Assembly (NCBI GenBank): GCA_964017185.1
Contig: OZ024873.1
Coordinates: 50,950,760 to 51,014,759 of the forward strand
Origin: Rugalucina vietnamica
Taxonomy: Eukaryota > Mollusca > Bivalvia > Lucinida > Lucinidae
Direction of reading: 5' to 3'
DNA length: 64,000 nucleotides
Every line of letters begins with the position of its first letter. Position 1 is the stretch's first letter. This document shows, one piece after another, positions 11,001-19,663 of the stretch. The notes under the pieces are model-generated. The model made no database searches, had not been told where the DNA came from, and saw only the letters and a program-made list of their open reading frames with translations. A program made the position numbers and the translations under genes.

Positions 11001-14000
11001 TAGAGCAATAAAGCAAAATTGAAAAAAGCTTCTTTCATAACAGAGAGACTGTCGGAATTGAAATTAGCACCTTTGTTATACTCTATAGCTTTTAAAATTT
11101 TTAGTAGTCCTGACATGGGATTCCAGTGAGCACTATTCAGGATTAGTCACACATAAGCAAAAATTGCTTGACACAGGCTTGCATTTTATTGTGAAGTGGA
11201 ATTCTTGTTTGTTTGATTTTTAAGTTTTAATTCTTTAAGTCCCTTTCAACAGCTAACATCCTGACATTGACTGAAACGTCAAACAATAAGTCAAACAAAC
11301 AAAAGTCTAGCAAGAGATTTTCGTTTATGTGTGATGAGACCTTAAGGTACAAGGGAAATAAGGAGGTTTTAACATAGTGAAACTGTCTTTTAGATGGTGA
11401 TAGACGCTATGCTGTTGTGTTTCTGCCATGATTGTGAAATCAATGATGGAACTATGGAAAGACCATTCTTTGCCAGTGAATCTCTACAGGTATGATATAC
11501 AGACATTATTGTGACTTAACCTTTGGCATGTAGGTGTTTTTGTTTAATAGCAAAGTGTAATATTTGTTTTAGTTTCGCTTCAACAGATTCTCTATCTTTG
11601 TCTCTGTTGAGATTTCAGATTTTACTCAATGGATTGGTTCAAATCATTTCTGGCAATCTATGGTTTGAGTAAAAAAAATCTCAACTAAGAACTGTCATTT
11701 TTAATTGCTCACAAATTATTGACGGCTTAAGTTTTCCACTTTTATAATTTTGACATATTTTACAATTTTACATTTTACAATTATACAATGATTTGCAACT
11801 TAATGACCTACATGTATTTATTTATTGTGTATGTTGATCAAGCTTTTATTTACAAATGCTTTTTTTTCACCTATTTATTCTTTTCCCACATCTGGCGTTT
11901 TAGTGATTTTTGTTTTTACTTGATATGTTTGTATCACAATACAACTTTTGATATGATTTTGTTGCTATTTAGGTTTATATTGACACCTCGAGCAAGCTGT
12001 TAAATGCAATGGGGAGGCAAGGGGCAGACTATGAGCATGCCCCTATCATGTAAATTTTGCACACTAGAGATTGCTATTCAAAATTAATGTTGCTTAGTTC
12101 TGTTATTTACTAATAGCTTTTCTTTCTTTTGTTCTGTTCATTTTGGTTTCTTTACTGTTTATTTAGATGGAAAAGGGTTAATAACTTAAAAAATCTCCCA
12201 ACCCCTTCATACCAAACCCTAAATACAAGATTTGGTGCAATGTCTAGCAACAAATAGGAGTTAACAAATGTAGATCTCAAGCAGAATTAGTTATACATGT
12301 AAAGAATTAGTTATACATTTAATTCCCACCCTTTATTACCTCCGACATTTTATAATGCCCTCCCTTTGTTATCTCCAACATGTAATCTGTACCTTGCACT
12401 GGTAACACTTTACGCAAACATTTGTTTCAACAGTAGATTCAAGACACATTAGGCTGGTGTCATCATAGGGGAAAACTTTTAGAAGTGTTAAATTTTTAAC
12501 ATTCAAAAGTTTTTGAAGTTTTATGAGAAAATCATGTCTGCTGTTCTATCATAAATTCAATGTACTGCTGTGAAACTTCACTTTATATAGCCTGATTACT
12601 TTCATGTGCATGCATGATATTTTAAACAAACTTAAATAGTATGGGGGATCACAATTTGTATAGAATAATTTGCACAAAAAAGATAGTGCATCAATAGTAT
12701 GAGCTTTTTCACGATAATAAATGAATTTCTGGGACTGATAGTTTACTGTAATTCTATTTTTAAGTTGATTGTCTTTGAACAAGTTGGTTCACGGGACATA
12801 GTTGAAATATGAGCCGCCTCGTGGGAAAACCAACAATCTACATAAGCGAAAACAAAGGTGCAGATCAGCTTCGCGGTGACCGCGAAGCTGATCAGCGCCT
12901 TTGTTTTCGCTACTCGGATAGTACAATACCTGTTCTACTTAAAACAGAAATTTCAAGCTTCTAGCTCTTTTCTGTGCTTGTACAGGTCGGTTTGCGTCAG
13001 ACCTGTTCGGAAACCACATTGTTGGTTTTCCCACGAGGCGGCTCATATTATCATGCTTTGCTTACAGTGTAGTTGTAGCAAACGGGGAAAAATGCTAAAA
13101 TGTGTAAGCATTCTGATATATTAGATATGGGAAAGCTACTCACTACTCATATCATTTTAAAACCCCTAATTTCTTCATTCTTATCACCTCAGTTGAAAGC
13201 CTTATCAGGGTGAGGAAATTCATCGCAAAATGCATCGGTAGAATTCTAGGGTGATTCTCAGTTAAAAGCAATTTCTTGCACACCAGATAGAGAAATCCTA
13301 TTTGAGATATTTCACCCTTGTTATCTCACCCCAGGTGCACCTGCGTGCATGTGTTCCATTTTGACATTGGTTGTATAGGACGTCACACGTCTCGATGACG
13401 TCAGAAACGTTCTATTTCAAAACAGCAGACGTGATTTCAGTGCTTTTTCAATGTAAATGTTATGAAAATCAAGTGTCGCCGCAATAAGGCATGCAAAAAA
13501 AAAAAGAATCTACCATGCATATAAGGTTTGGATAGACAAATCTGTGTCTCCGGTCACAGTTTGGCATCAATATGCGAGCCTCTTGATGCAAAAGTGACCC
13601 TTAGGACAGATATGTCTATCCATACCTGACATTCATGTAAGATTCTTATAATCTCACATAGCTTTAAAGCAGTATTGTTTTGTGGTTTTAAAATAGTTCT
13701 GTTTCGTCAAATAAAATGAATATCATGAATAGAACAACATGAATACCTTAATTTTACCTGATATTAAAAATTCATTCAAAGGATTCTGTTGGTGAAAAAC
13801 TTACATTACTTATAAGCCGCCCCATGAGAAAACCAACAATTAGCATATTTAAAAACAAAGACCTCTTTAAGCAGCACCTTTGTTTTCACTGCACGGATAG
13901 TATAATACATCTTCTTTCTAAATCCAAAATTTCAAGCTTCTAACCATCTTCTGCTGTGACTGCACAGACCGGTTTGTGTCGGACCTGTTCAAAAACACAT

Positions 14001-14558
14001 TGTTGGTTTTCTCATGAGGTGGCTCTTATATAAAGGTAGAAAGGAGAAAAACAACTACATATACTTTGTTTCTGTGTGGGTTTCTGATAACATAGTCATT
14101 GATCAATGGGAAGACTGGCCCAAGACTTGCCTGGCCAGATGTTGAGATTATAAAACTTTTCATGCTCAACTCAGCTGAGCATGAAATTTAAAGTCTTCAT
14201 AAATACTGAAATAGCCAAAATGCACTGAAATTGTAGGTTTGAATCCCCTAAGCCTCTAATTTATCCTGCTAATAAATGTTAAAATGCCAACAACAATTGT
14301 TGGCATTTTAACATTTATGAGCAAGATAAATTTTAGTCTCAGCTGAATTGAGCATGAATTTTTTTTTATAAACTTGGGGCCAGGCCAGATGTCGAGATTT
14401 CTAACATTGTGAACAAATAAAGTGTCAGGTGTTCGCCAGAACTCAATGCAAGATTTGTTCTATGTTGACAGGATTTCGTCGACGGAACGAGCAAGCAGTT
14501 AAACACCTTGAACCAACCAGAGGGCACAGAGGAGGAACGAGAACCAGCTGAAGTATGA
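1911..14558 (+). CDS. SLC44A1: Choline transporter-like protein 1 (SLC44A1-like), 3' part, nine exons
   Basis: Exons 1911-2097, 5472-5637, 6422-6562, 7783-7898, 8382-8419, 9080-9208, 9869-9961, 11394-11489 and 14472-14558 join in phase to 1053 nt, giving 350 codons plus TGA. The product matches what I recall of the C-terminal half of SLC44A1/CTL1: RKRIALVV, WWYHLIGLIWTSEFI, CCLWCLEKCLKYLNQNAY, NALRVAAINSVGDF and FLSTYEMVIDAMLLCF, in the family's order. SLC44A1 is a multi-pass plasma-membrane and mitochondrial choline/ethanolamine transporter that feeds the CDP-choline pathway. At least four hydrophobic segments are visible here. The vertebrate protein is about 650 residues, so roughly the first 300 lie before the window; 1-1910 shows no exon. 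The acidic tail ends in EPAEV. No frame break occurs in any exon. Intron phases and acceptors were read by eye, not confirmed by RNA. Confidence 0.93.
2108..2358. mobile_element. Palindromic MITE family D, copy 1
   Basis: The ends are GGGCCCAGTTGTTCAAAAC and its inverse. The whole element folds back on a near-perfect centre of AATCCTTTGCA/TGCAAAGGATT with flanking ACTGTTATTTTTTGTTGA. It is non-coding and starts about 10 nt into the intron after exon 1. Confidence 0.88.
2378..2470 (+). mobile_element. tRNA-like SINE head
   Basis: The A-box-like GTGGCATATTGGTTAAGTC and B-box-like GGGTTTGAGCCCA are about 40 nt apart. This is the RNA polymerase III promoter layout of a tRNA-derived SINE. Confidence 0.65.
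2500..2705 (-). mobile_element. tRNA-derived SINE, reverse orientation
   Basis: Reading the minus strand, a tRNA-like head (B box within GATCGAACCCAGACC on the plus strand) is followed by the GAGCAAGACACATTAACTCC block and a GGACGTTAA-type tail region. The same parts occur near 39425-39540 and 42030-42190. Confidence 0.65.
2798..3070. mobile_element. Palindromic MITE family D, copy 2
   Basis: Same ends (GGGCCCAGTTGTTCAAAAC) as copy 1, with a diverged and partly duplicated centre (TTTTGTTGATAAAATAG occurs twice). Confidence 0.82.
3178..4346 (+). mobile_element. Tandem-core element with ACGG microsatellite (pearl/HINE-like), P1
   Basis: A short head with the palindrome CTCCGCGGAG is followed by about seven tandem units of 145-160 bp. 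Each unit contains AAGTCAGTGGACCGTGAAAT, AAGGTGCGTGCTTGAAGGG and GCAGCTATCTCTGATGTCGA. After these come a GACGGACG microsatellite at about 4263-4300 and a short 3' end, GCATGTGCGATAAAA. From memory, this core-then-ACGG layout is that of the bivalve pearl elements, later grouped with Helitron-associated elements. It encodes nothing; identical short ORFs in it simply follow the repeat. Confidence 0.8.
4490..4600 (-). mobile_element. tRNA-like SINE head, minus strand
   Basis: On the minus strand it reads GAAGCCTCCGTGGCACAGTG with a B-box-like GGTTCAATTCC, the same head type as the copy at 55225. The body is short or eroded. Confidence 0.6.
4662..4940. mobile_element. Foldback MITE family B, copy 1
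   Basis: Family B ends in inverted repeats close to CATNAGGAAAACATGTCC. It has a central palindrome: ACATAGATTGTGGGTAC, TTAGAACCGCCTC, then the inverse. This copy has both ends and an eroded left end (CATTACATAAACATGCCTA). It is non-coding. Confidence 0.85.
5001..5501 (+). repeat. Tandem array of duplicated exon-2 splice acceptors (~62 bp units)
   Basis: About eight units of 60-70 bp, each made of GAATAACCAAGTTTGTGAAA, a T-rich tract ending in CAG, then AAATACCAAGTTTAAACTC and ACAAGGCTATG. CAG ends fall at 5033, 5103, 5168, 5228, 5289, 5350, 5411 and 5471. The last unit is the true start of exon 2. Used with the phase of exon 1, each upstream unit reaches a stop (GAA TAA, GAA TAG, or TGA in the second unit, which has a 4 nt insertion) within about 12 codons. 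Confidence 0.95.
5472..5637 (+). CDS. SLC44A1: SLC44A1-like exon 2 of window
   Basis: Read from the last of eight similar acceptors (CAG ending at 5471), it completes the split codon as GAA. It then encodes IPSLNSQGYVTYKEHE and the family signature YHLIGLIWTSEFIIACEQ. The donor is TAG|GTAAGG. The first 30 nt are copied upstream seven more times; only this last copy runs on into GTTACATAC and stays open. Homology beyond residue 12 is strong. The extreme N-terminal residues of the exon lie in a weakly conserved extracellular loop, so the exact acceptor rests on the reading frame. Confidence 0.9.
6011..6308. repeat. Two adjacent local tandem duplications in intron 2
   Basis: Units 6011-6086 and 6087-6167 repeat AATAAAC(A/T)GGATGTTCTC, then GACCATGGAAGATTTTTTTC. 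Units 6181-6243 and 6244-6308 repeat CAGAGAATTTCAAGTTATAC then GCACCAAGGGC. Both lie between exons 2 and 3. Confidence 0.9.
6422..6562 (+). CDS. SLC44A1: SLC44A1-like exon 3 of window
   Basis: The acceptor is TTCTATTCCAG. The exon encodes DKEDMGCPIISSIKLLIFHH, then LGSVALGALVITAVKLPRM and ILMYLSKK, matching the family's loop and membrane helix around VKIPRMILMYI. The donor is taken at 6563 (GTAGGT). A GTATAG four bases later would include an in-frame TAG, so it was not chosen. Confidence 0.88.
6603..6872. mobile_element. Foldback MITE family B, copy 2
   Basis: Starts GATTACTTGCCCATGCAAT and ends ACATGAACATGTTTAACTGATG, with the family's central inverted repeat at about 6700-6785. Confidence 0.82.
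6928..7560. mobile_element. Palindromic element family F, copy 1
   Basis: It starts TTGCACACCAGATAGAGAAA. Its core is a ~115 bp palindrome at about 7213-7330, with arms GGTATGGATAGACAAATCTG, CCCTCGGGTCACA and GGCATCACGAGGC and almost no loop. A weaker second palindrome of the same words follows at 7465-7560. No coding capacity is seen. Confidence 0.8.
7686..7772. mobile_element. Foldback MITE family B, copy 3 (3' end only)
   Basis: GGTATACCCATGTACAACCC, the ATAAAAGTGG block and a GGACATGTGTTCC end match the right third of family B. It ends about 10 nt before the CAG of exon 4. Confidence 0.7.
7783..7898 (+). CDS. SLC44A1: SLC44A1-like exon 4 of window
   Basis: The acceptor is TTGTTATTTCAG and the donor GTAG|GTATGT. 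It encodes a Cys-rich stretch, ENQCAKYCMKCCVCC, followed by LWCLEKCLKYLNQNAYTVV, the best-conserved block of SLC44 proteins. The pyrimidine tract abuts a truncated copy of MITE family B (B3), so part of this splice site may be transposon-derived. Confidence 0.93.
8151..8277. mobile_element. Foldback MITE family B, copy 4 (right half)
   Basis: It begins inside the central palindrome (GAGTACCCACAATCTATG) and ends GGACATGTTTTCCTGATG. The left half is absent. Confidence 0.8.
8382..8419 (+). CDS. SLC44A1: SLC44A1-like exon 5 of window (38 nt)
   Basis: This very short exon sits between the acceptor TTTTGTAG and the donor AAAG|GTGAGA. It encodes AIQGTSFCTSAAK, matching the family's AINSTNFCTSAKDAF segment. 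Splicing in is required to keep the frame between exons 4 and 6. Confidence 0.9.
8662..8907. mobile_element. Palindromic MITE family D, copy 3
   Basis: Ends TGGACCCAATTGTTCAAAG and its inverse; the centre is AATCCTTTGCAGTGCAAAGG. This copy is nearly symmetrical over its whole length. Confidence 0.87.
9080..9208 (+). CDS. SLC44A1: SLC44A1-like exon 6 of window
   Basis: Phase 0 at both ends, 43 codons: SFTTLVNNALRVAAINSVGD, then FILFLGKIGVMAATAAVGIL and WFK. The first part is a conserved SLC44 motif and the second a membrane helix. Acceptor TTTTTCAG, donor AAG|GTAAGT. A palindromic MITE (A1) starts about 10 nt after the donor. Confidence 0.93.
9219..9451. mobile_element. Palindromic MITE family A, copy 1
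   Basis: Family A ends in GAGCC(G/A)CCTCGTGGGAAAA and its inverse. It has an off-centre hairpin built on GCAGATCAGCT and AGCTGATCAGC, flanked by AACAAAG and CTTTGTT, with the loop sequence GCAGTAACTGC. This copy has its hairpin on the left. Confidence 0.85.
9480..9650 (+). mobile_element. Degraded SINE 3' region
   Basis: It contains TGTCCTTGAG, TGTACTGGCTAATTAAATCC, AGGAAGGAGTGGGTTGGACT and GTTGAATGGGAC, a worn version of the SINE body at 1010-1300. Confidence 0.45.
9869..9961 (+). CDS. SLC44A1: SLC44A1-like exon 7 of window
   Basis: Phase 0 at both ends, 31 codons: SLPGLHYYAVPVLLVCVFAY then LIASSFLSTYE. It matches the family's penultimate membrane helix and the FLSIYE motif. Acceptor ATTTTCAG, donor GAG|GTAAGT. 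The last 71 nt of the exon plus 9 nt of intron recur 137 bp downstream. Confidence 0.93.
10028..10107 (+). pseudogene. Partial tandem duplicate of exon 7
   Basis: Positions 10028-10107 repeat 9891-9970 with one difference in 80 nt (GAG becomes AAG, so STYE would read STYK). The copy keeps the donor GTAAGTGTC but lacks the first 22 nt of the exon and the ATTTTCAG acceptor. It is probably a non-functional exon fragment. A weak AGTCAG lies just upstream at about 10014-10019, so use as a cryptic exon cannot be excluded. Confidence 0.85.
10122..10447. mobile_element. Palindromic MITE family A, copy 2 (double-armed)
   Basis: It has the family A hairpin at about 10255-10310, but a long arm (TGTACAGTCACAGAAGC, TAGAAGCTTGAAATTTCGGA) occurs on both sides of it. 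Ordinary copies have the long arm on one side only. The total is about 325 bp instead of ~240. Confidence 0.82.
10613..10847. mobile_element. Palindromic MITE family A, copy 3
   Basis: Starts GAGCCGCCGCATCAGAAACA and ends GTTTCTCAGGCAAGGCTC, with the hairpin GCAGATCAGCTGTGCAGTGA at about 10655-10700. Confidence 0.85.
10890..10955. repeat. Short tandem duplication
   Basis: AGGCTGGCTTGTCCTGAAAC occurs twice in a row in intron 7. Confidence 0.85.
11394..11489 (+). CDS. SLC44A1: SLC44A1-like exon 8 of window
   Basis: Phase 0 at both ends, 32 codons: MVIDAMLLCFCHDCEIND then GTMERPFFASESLQ. It is equivalent to the family's [20 protein letters not shown] region at the start of the cytosolic tail. 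Acceptor CTTTTAG, donor CAG|GTATGA. Confidence 0.92.
11490..12805. other. AT-rich intron 8, 5' part, no feature seen
   Basis: I found no exon, tRNA-like box or member of the window's repeat families. Short ORFs here are AT-rich chance frames. Confidence 0.55.
12810..13045. mobile_element. Palindromic MITE family A, copy 4
   Basis: Well-preserved ends (GAGCCGCCTCGTGGGAAAAC and its inverse) are flanked on both sides by ATAT, a possible 4 bp target duplication. The hairpin loop reads GCGGTGACCGC. Confidence 0.9.
13262..13650. mobile_element. Palindromic element family F, copy 2
   Basis: TTGCACACCAGATAGAGAAA at the start, CGTCACACGTCTCGATGACG inside, then a core palindrome (GGATAGACAAATCTGTGTC and its inverse) that is more diverged than in copy 1. 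Confidence 0.78.
13813..14025. mobile_element. Palindromic MITE family A, copy 5 (shortened hairpin)
   Basis: Ends match family A, but the hairpin is reduced to AACAAAGACCTCTTTAAGCA, losing the GATCAGC arms. Confidence 0.78.
14150..14382. mobile_element. Foldback insertion upstream of the last exon
   Basis: The inverted ends contain TTCATGCTCAACTCAGCTGAG. A central 48 bp palindrome (TAAATGTTAAAATGCCAACA and its inverse) lies at about 14271-14318. It is flanked by GGCCAGATGTTGAGATT and GGCCAGATGTCGAGATT, which could be a diverged target duplication. It sits about 90 bp before the last exon. Confidence 0.7.
14472..14558 (+). CDS. SLC44A1: SLC44A1-like last coding exon
   Basis: The acceptor TGTTGACAG is followed by DFVDGTSKQLNTLNQPEGTE and EEREPAEV, then TGA at 14556-14558. 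DFV matches the FV(E/D) motif at this point in vertebrate CTL1; the remaining acidic tail is variable in the family. The 3' UTR follows, but I cannot place a poly(A) site: the nearest AATAAA (about 14798) lies inside a MITE. Confidence 0.88.
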   Translation, partial: DFVDGTSKQLNTLNQPEGTEEEREPAEV

Positions 14559-14722
14559 TCTTGACCTTGTGACCTTGACCTTGTGACCTGCATAATGGAT
14601 TCTTCCATCTATGACTATAGTCCATGACTACAGTGATACGCAAGCGGTGAATGGACACACTAAAACCGCTTGCCCAAGACAGGTGTATTACCAGGGGGTG
14701 CACATTGGTTTTTGTTGCCATT

Positions 14723-14956
14723 TGAGCCGCCTAGTAGAAAACCAACAATGTGGTTTCCGAACAGGTCCTACACAAACCGGCCTGTACAGTCACAGAATAA
14801 AGCTAGACTCCTGAATCTTTGGATATAAGTAGAAGAGGAATTGTACTATTCGTGTAGCGAAAACAAAGGCGCTGATCAGCTTCACAGTTACTGCTAAGCT
14901 GATCTGAGCCTTTGTTTTCGCATATGCAGATTGTTGGTTTTCTCATGATGTGGCTC
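14723..14956. mobile_element. Palindromic MITE family A, copy 6
   Basis: Long arm on the left, hairpin on the right; ATTT on both outer flanks. It lies 165 bp after the SLC44A1-like stop codon, possibly inside the 3' UTR. Confidence 0.87.
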
Positions 14957-15018
14957 ATTTGTTACCATGTGCATTTTCCACTTTTGTCAGATTGCAGATT
15001 TAGAGAAGTTTTTAAAAA

Positions 15019-15254
15019 TGAGTCGCCACACCAGAAAACCAACAGTTTGCATATGGGAAAACAAAGGCACAGATCAGCTTCGCAGTAACTGCGAAGCTGA
15101 TCAGTGCCTTTGTATTTGCTACAGGGATAGTACAATTTTTCTACTTTCTTAATCCAAAATTTCCAGCCTCTAGCCTTCTTCTGTGCATGTACAGCTTGGT
15201 TTGTGTCGGACCTGTTCGAAAACTTGATTGTTGATTTTCTCATGAGATGGCTCA
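15019..15254. mobile_element. Palindromic MITE family A, copy 7
   Basis: Opposite orientation to copy 6, 60 bp away; AAAT on both outer flanks. The hairpin has near-perfect arms around GCAGTAACTGC. Confidence 0.87.
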
Positions 15255-15418
15255 AATGTTGTGTTTTGTGACCCCAGTGCTGATTCACATTGTGGAAGCT
15301 ATATACATGACCTATACATATACCTCAACACAGAGGATCTGAAAATCTTTTACAAAATATGAGGATACTTTGGCAATACTGTGTTTGCACAGTATCTTTA
15401 TTAATGCTGTTATATTTA

Positions 15419-16080
15419 GTATAAAAAGGTACAAGTAGGCAACGATCAGGAAAAGGTGCAATCAGAAAAAGACTCCCACTCCAAAAACTGAGGCGGGAAA
15501 AAACCAAACTAACAATAAGGTACTAAGACCATGAATACATTTAGTAAGCCGAATGAGCAGCTATTTCCCAATAGGTGGCCACTCAGTTACCTTAACTTAA
15601 CTAAAATATGATAACATACATAAGGCACCAGCAGCACAAAAAATTAATTTCCAAGACATAAAACAATAAGAACCACAACAGAAGTATTGCCTTGGAACGA
15701 TCAGTTATATAAAATTACTGGCAGGCTTAAACCGGTTTTACAGGATCCTAACCTCACCCTCAGCTTCTGCAGTGGTTCATAACATTTAGTTAGTTGTTCT
15801 GTCCTCGTAGTGAATCTCTAACTAGTCAATGAATCATCATGGACAAACAAATAAATCGTGATAAATTCCATGATGAATCAAAAATGAGGTCTCACAGAAT
15901 AAGCTGCCCGACGATGGAGATCCCTGGGCACCCAATAACTTAATAACTCCGGAGCAAAAGAAAACCACCAGTTGAATAAAGAATACTTTCAGGTGTTATC
16001 CCACTTGGTATTTGGGAGTGGGAATCTTTTTCTGATTGCGCCTTTTCCTGATCTTTACCTACTTGTACCTTATTATACTT
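15419..16080. mobile_element. Element E, complete copy with ~65 bp terminal inverted repeats
   Basis: The left end starts AGTATAAAAAGGTACAAGTA; the right end is its inverse. The match continues through GATCAGGAAAAGG(T/C)GCAATC and GATTCCCACTCC. It is about 660 bp with no transposase, so a non-autonomous DNA element. Partial copies lie at 24958-25134 plus 27973-28185, 35226-35695, 51478-51572 and 53679-53738. Confidence 0.85.
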
Positions 16081-16265
16081 TTATGAGGGTAAAGTACATA
16101 TTCCACTTTATGCACTAAGTCACAAAAAGCAACAGATATTCATAAATATTAAATCACAGAAAATGGCAACTTAAGTTATATTGCACCCCCTGAATATGAG
16201 CACTGTCATGAGAAAACCTGCCTGCAGGGTTTTGTCAGTCCCACCAGACTGTGTACGTTCTATAA

Positions 16266-16509
16266 TGAGCCGTTGCTCCAGAAAATCAACAATCTGCACA
16301 TGCGAAGACAAAGACGCAGATCAGCTGTGCAGTAACTGCACAGCTGATCAGCACCTTTGTTTTGGCTACTTGGCTAGTACAATTCCTCTTCTACTTAAAT
16401 CCAAAATTTCAAGCCTCTACATATAGCTTGCTTCTGTGACTGTACAGGGCTGTTTGTGTCAGACCTGGTCAGAAACCCAAATTGTCAGTTTTTCTCATAC
16501 GAAGGCTCA
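16266..16509. mobile_element. Palindromic MITE family A, copy 8
   Basis: Hairpin on the left with GCAGATCAGCTGTGCAGTAA, long arm on the right; outer flanks read ATAAT on both sides. Confidence 0.86.
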
Positions 16510-16546
16510 TAATGGAATCATCTCTGACATTGGCAGTTTACCTGTT

Positions 16547-16782
16547 TGAGCCACCTCGTGGGAAAACCAACAATGTGGCTTCCAAACAGGTCCAACACAA
16601 ACCGACCTGTACAAACACAGAAAAGAGCTAGAAGCTTGAAATTTCGGATTTAAGTAGAAGAGGAATTGTACTATCCGAGTAGCGAAAACAAAGGCGCTGA
16701 TCAGCTTCGCAGTTACTGCGAAGCTGATCTGCGCCTTTGTTTTCGCCTATGCAGATTGTTGGTTTTCCCATGTGGTGGCTCA
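16547..16782. mobile_element. Palindromic MITE family A, copy 9
   Basis: One of the best-preserved copies: long arm left, hairpin right with GCAGTTACTGC loop, ends GAGCCACCTCGTGGGAAAAC and inverse. It is inverted relative to copy 8, which is 38 bp away. Confidence 0.9.
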
Positions 16783-17183
16783 TTTTCTTGTGAGTGAGTC
16801 CCAAAATAGAACACAGTCTTTCAATGCACTGGAAGTACAGGAAAGTGCTAAATATTATTGTAAGTTTAGAAATTTCTGTGTTACTTTTAATTTTGCAAAT
16901 TTTCTATAATTTCGGAATTATTTTAGTATAATTTTGAATAACCAAGCAAGTAATTGTGCAGTTTCTTAAACTAATAGTACAGGTAGTCTTAGAGTGAAAA
17001 TTGAATTCACATGGCAACAGATACACAAATACATGTTTTAACAAAAATTAAGTCCTCATGAACATTTCTGAACTTACAATATTAATTTAAATGAAAAACA
17101 CAGGTCTGACTTGAAATAAACAGAACAATTTTTATATCAAAACTTACCAAATAGATGATTCTAACTTTTTGCTTTGACTAACT

Positions 17184-17464
17184 CATCAGGATAACATGTC
17201 CATGTAATATATACCCCCTTATACCCTACTTGTATATAGCAAAACTGGGGTATGCAGGAGTATACCTATTTTTCTTATTTTTGCTCAAAACATAGATTGT
17301 GGGTACTTGTTAGAACTGCCTCGGCGAGAGGCGGTTCTAACAAGTACCCACAATCTATGTTTTGAGCAAAAATAAGAAAAACATCAAAAGTTGTCTACCG
17401 AAAATCTTCCATTTTTTACAACTTAAAAAATCTTTGTATATTGCATGGGCATGTTTTCCTAATG
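17184..17464. mobile_element. Foldback MITE family B, copy 5
   Basis: Complete copy in reverse orientation: CATCAGGATAACATGTCCAT at the left, GCATGTTTTCCTAATG at the right, and a central palindrome around GGGTACTTGTTAGAACTGCC. Confidence 0.9.
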
Positions 17465-18856
17465 AGGGTTGAAGTTTTGTTTGTCATTCTGTATACCAAA
17501 CGGGAAAAACTCTTTAAGTTGTAGGCAGAGCCTCATTACAAACATGTTATGATGCATCTGTAAGATCCTTTTTTATTTATTAATCCTTATTCCTGTTCAG
17601 AACTTGAATGAAGATTGATTCACTAAAAGGTCTTTTACAATAAGTACAGGGTAAATTTCAAGACTCAATAGGAGTTTTAACCACAGTTTAAAATTCAGTA
17701 ATTTACAACTGTTAATAGAATTGTAAATTTATATTTATATAATACTTTGCATCTCATCTGAAAATTTTGTACGTGGTTGTATTAGATCATAAGTGACTGC
17801 ATTTAAAGCTTAATTAATTTGTGCACCAATCTTTATTTGCTCACAAGGTGCAATCATTACACATTATTTTTGTAACTTTTCCTCTTCTTTCTATGATAGT
17901 TAATGAATTTTTTTCTTGCTTTTGTAAATTTAAGTTTTTGCTTTTGCAATTTATATTGGTATATTTACCGGTATATATAATATATATTGAATATTTTGTA
18001 TGTTATACCTTTTTATTCTGTTATTTCATGATTGTTATTCTGTTATTTGTATGACAATAATTTCACATTACTATAGGTCTAGTTTATATTGGTGCACAAT
18101 GTACAGATTGTTTTATTTTGTTTAAACATATACCCATTTTTATTATTATCATACACACATAGGAGCAAAAGTTTGTTTTTTTTTATTATTATTATTATTT
18201 TTATTTTTTTTTTACTTTTATCAAAATGAATAAAAGCACAACATTAAATTTCATTCACATCCAAATTCGAACTGTGTACATGTATATAACTTCAAGGAAT
18301 ATTGGGGATTTTTTTATAAACATCCTAGTAGTATAGGGCATCTTATATAATAATTGATCTTAATTTTGAGTCTGTTGTCATTCATTATGATTTGTAACTT
18401 TTTTCTGACAAAAGTTTAGTTGAACAAATAGAAAAGCCAGTCTGACCAGATTTTCTAGCTATTATAAGTTTGTAGTTAATAGCTATTCATAGCTTTAATA
18501 TGTGAAATTTACTTCTTAAAGGTAACAGCACATTGGTTGAACAACTTGACTAGCCAGTCTGGACAGTTTTTATAGCTATAAATATGTTTTACTGTGTCGC
18601 ATACTATACCATATTTTCTAGTTATTAAGGTTGTACAGTCAGTTCTGTTTCTCAATTCTCGTTTTGTTTTTGCCCTTAAATAAGAGATGCTTAAAGTTTT
18701 CTTATAATTTTTTTTATTTTCTCTAATTCAGAGTAAAAAATTGTGTCTTTTTTTCAAGTATTTTGATTTGCCATTAAATTCTGTTTAAAATGTAGATACA
18801 TGTACAATTGCCACTAGTTATAATTTGTATTGGTTCAGGAATCTTCAAGATATAAT
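17465..18856. other. AT-rich stretch without recognised genes
   Basis: About 1.4 kb of AT-rich sequence with a (TTA)n-like run near 18180-18215. No coding, tRNA-like or shared repeat signal was seen. Confidence 0.6.
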
Positions 18857-19065
18857 TGAGCCTTCGTGTGAGAAAATCAACAGTTTAGTTTCCAACCAGA
18901 TACAATACAAACCAGCCTGTACAATTACAGAAGCAGGCTAGAGGCTTAAAATTTTAAATTTGAGAAGAATAGGGAGTTTACTATCCATGTAGCGAAAACA
19001 AAGGCGCTGATCAGCGTCTTTGTTTTCACATATGCAGATTGCTGGTTTTCTGATGCGGTGGCTCA
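18857..19065. mobile_element. Palindromic MITE family A, copy 10
   Basis: Long arm on the left; the hairpin is reduced to GGCGCTGATCAGCGTC. Ends match family A. Confidence 0.85.
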
Positions 19066-19374
19066 TATATTGTGTAGTTTGACTTTTGATAATTGTTGTC
19101 AAATAATAAAAATTGAAAGAAAAAATTTGATAACATGTTAAATTTGGTCTTATTTAATACTATTAAATGGTATAATAAGAATTGACGCTATTAAATTAAG
19201 TTTTGCAAAGCATTTACATTTATGACTACATGTTTAGTTTCTGTAATTAATCTTTTACAAAATGAATTTCTGATTTCCACATTTGAATTTGGATGCTGAT
19301 TTATACAACATAGAGTAAATACTAACAAGTTTTAACATTATTTCTCACAATTATCATAATAATTTTCTATCTGA

Positions 19375-19626
19375 CATTACGAAAACACGCCCATGTAATA
19401 TACAGATTTTTCTTAAGTTGTAAAAATTGAAAATTTTCAGAAGAATCTTTTCGATATTTTCTTATTTTTGCTCAAAACATAGATTGCGGGTAGACGTTAG
19501 AACTGCCTCGGCGAGGCTGTTCTAATGAGTACCCACAACCTATGTTTTGGAGCAAAAATAAGAAAATTAGGTATACAAAAGTGGGGTATGAGGGGGTATA
19601 CATTTCACGGACATGTTTTCCTGATG
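19375..19626. mobile_element. Foldback MITE family B, copy 6
   Basis: Left end CATTACGAAAACACGCCCAT, right end GGACATGTTTTCCTGATG, and the family's central palindrome. The stretch after the palindrome is shortened. Confidence 0.88.
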
Positions 19627-19663
19627 AAAACAAAATGGTGGATATTTCTTATACCTAAAAACA

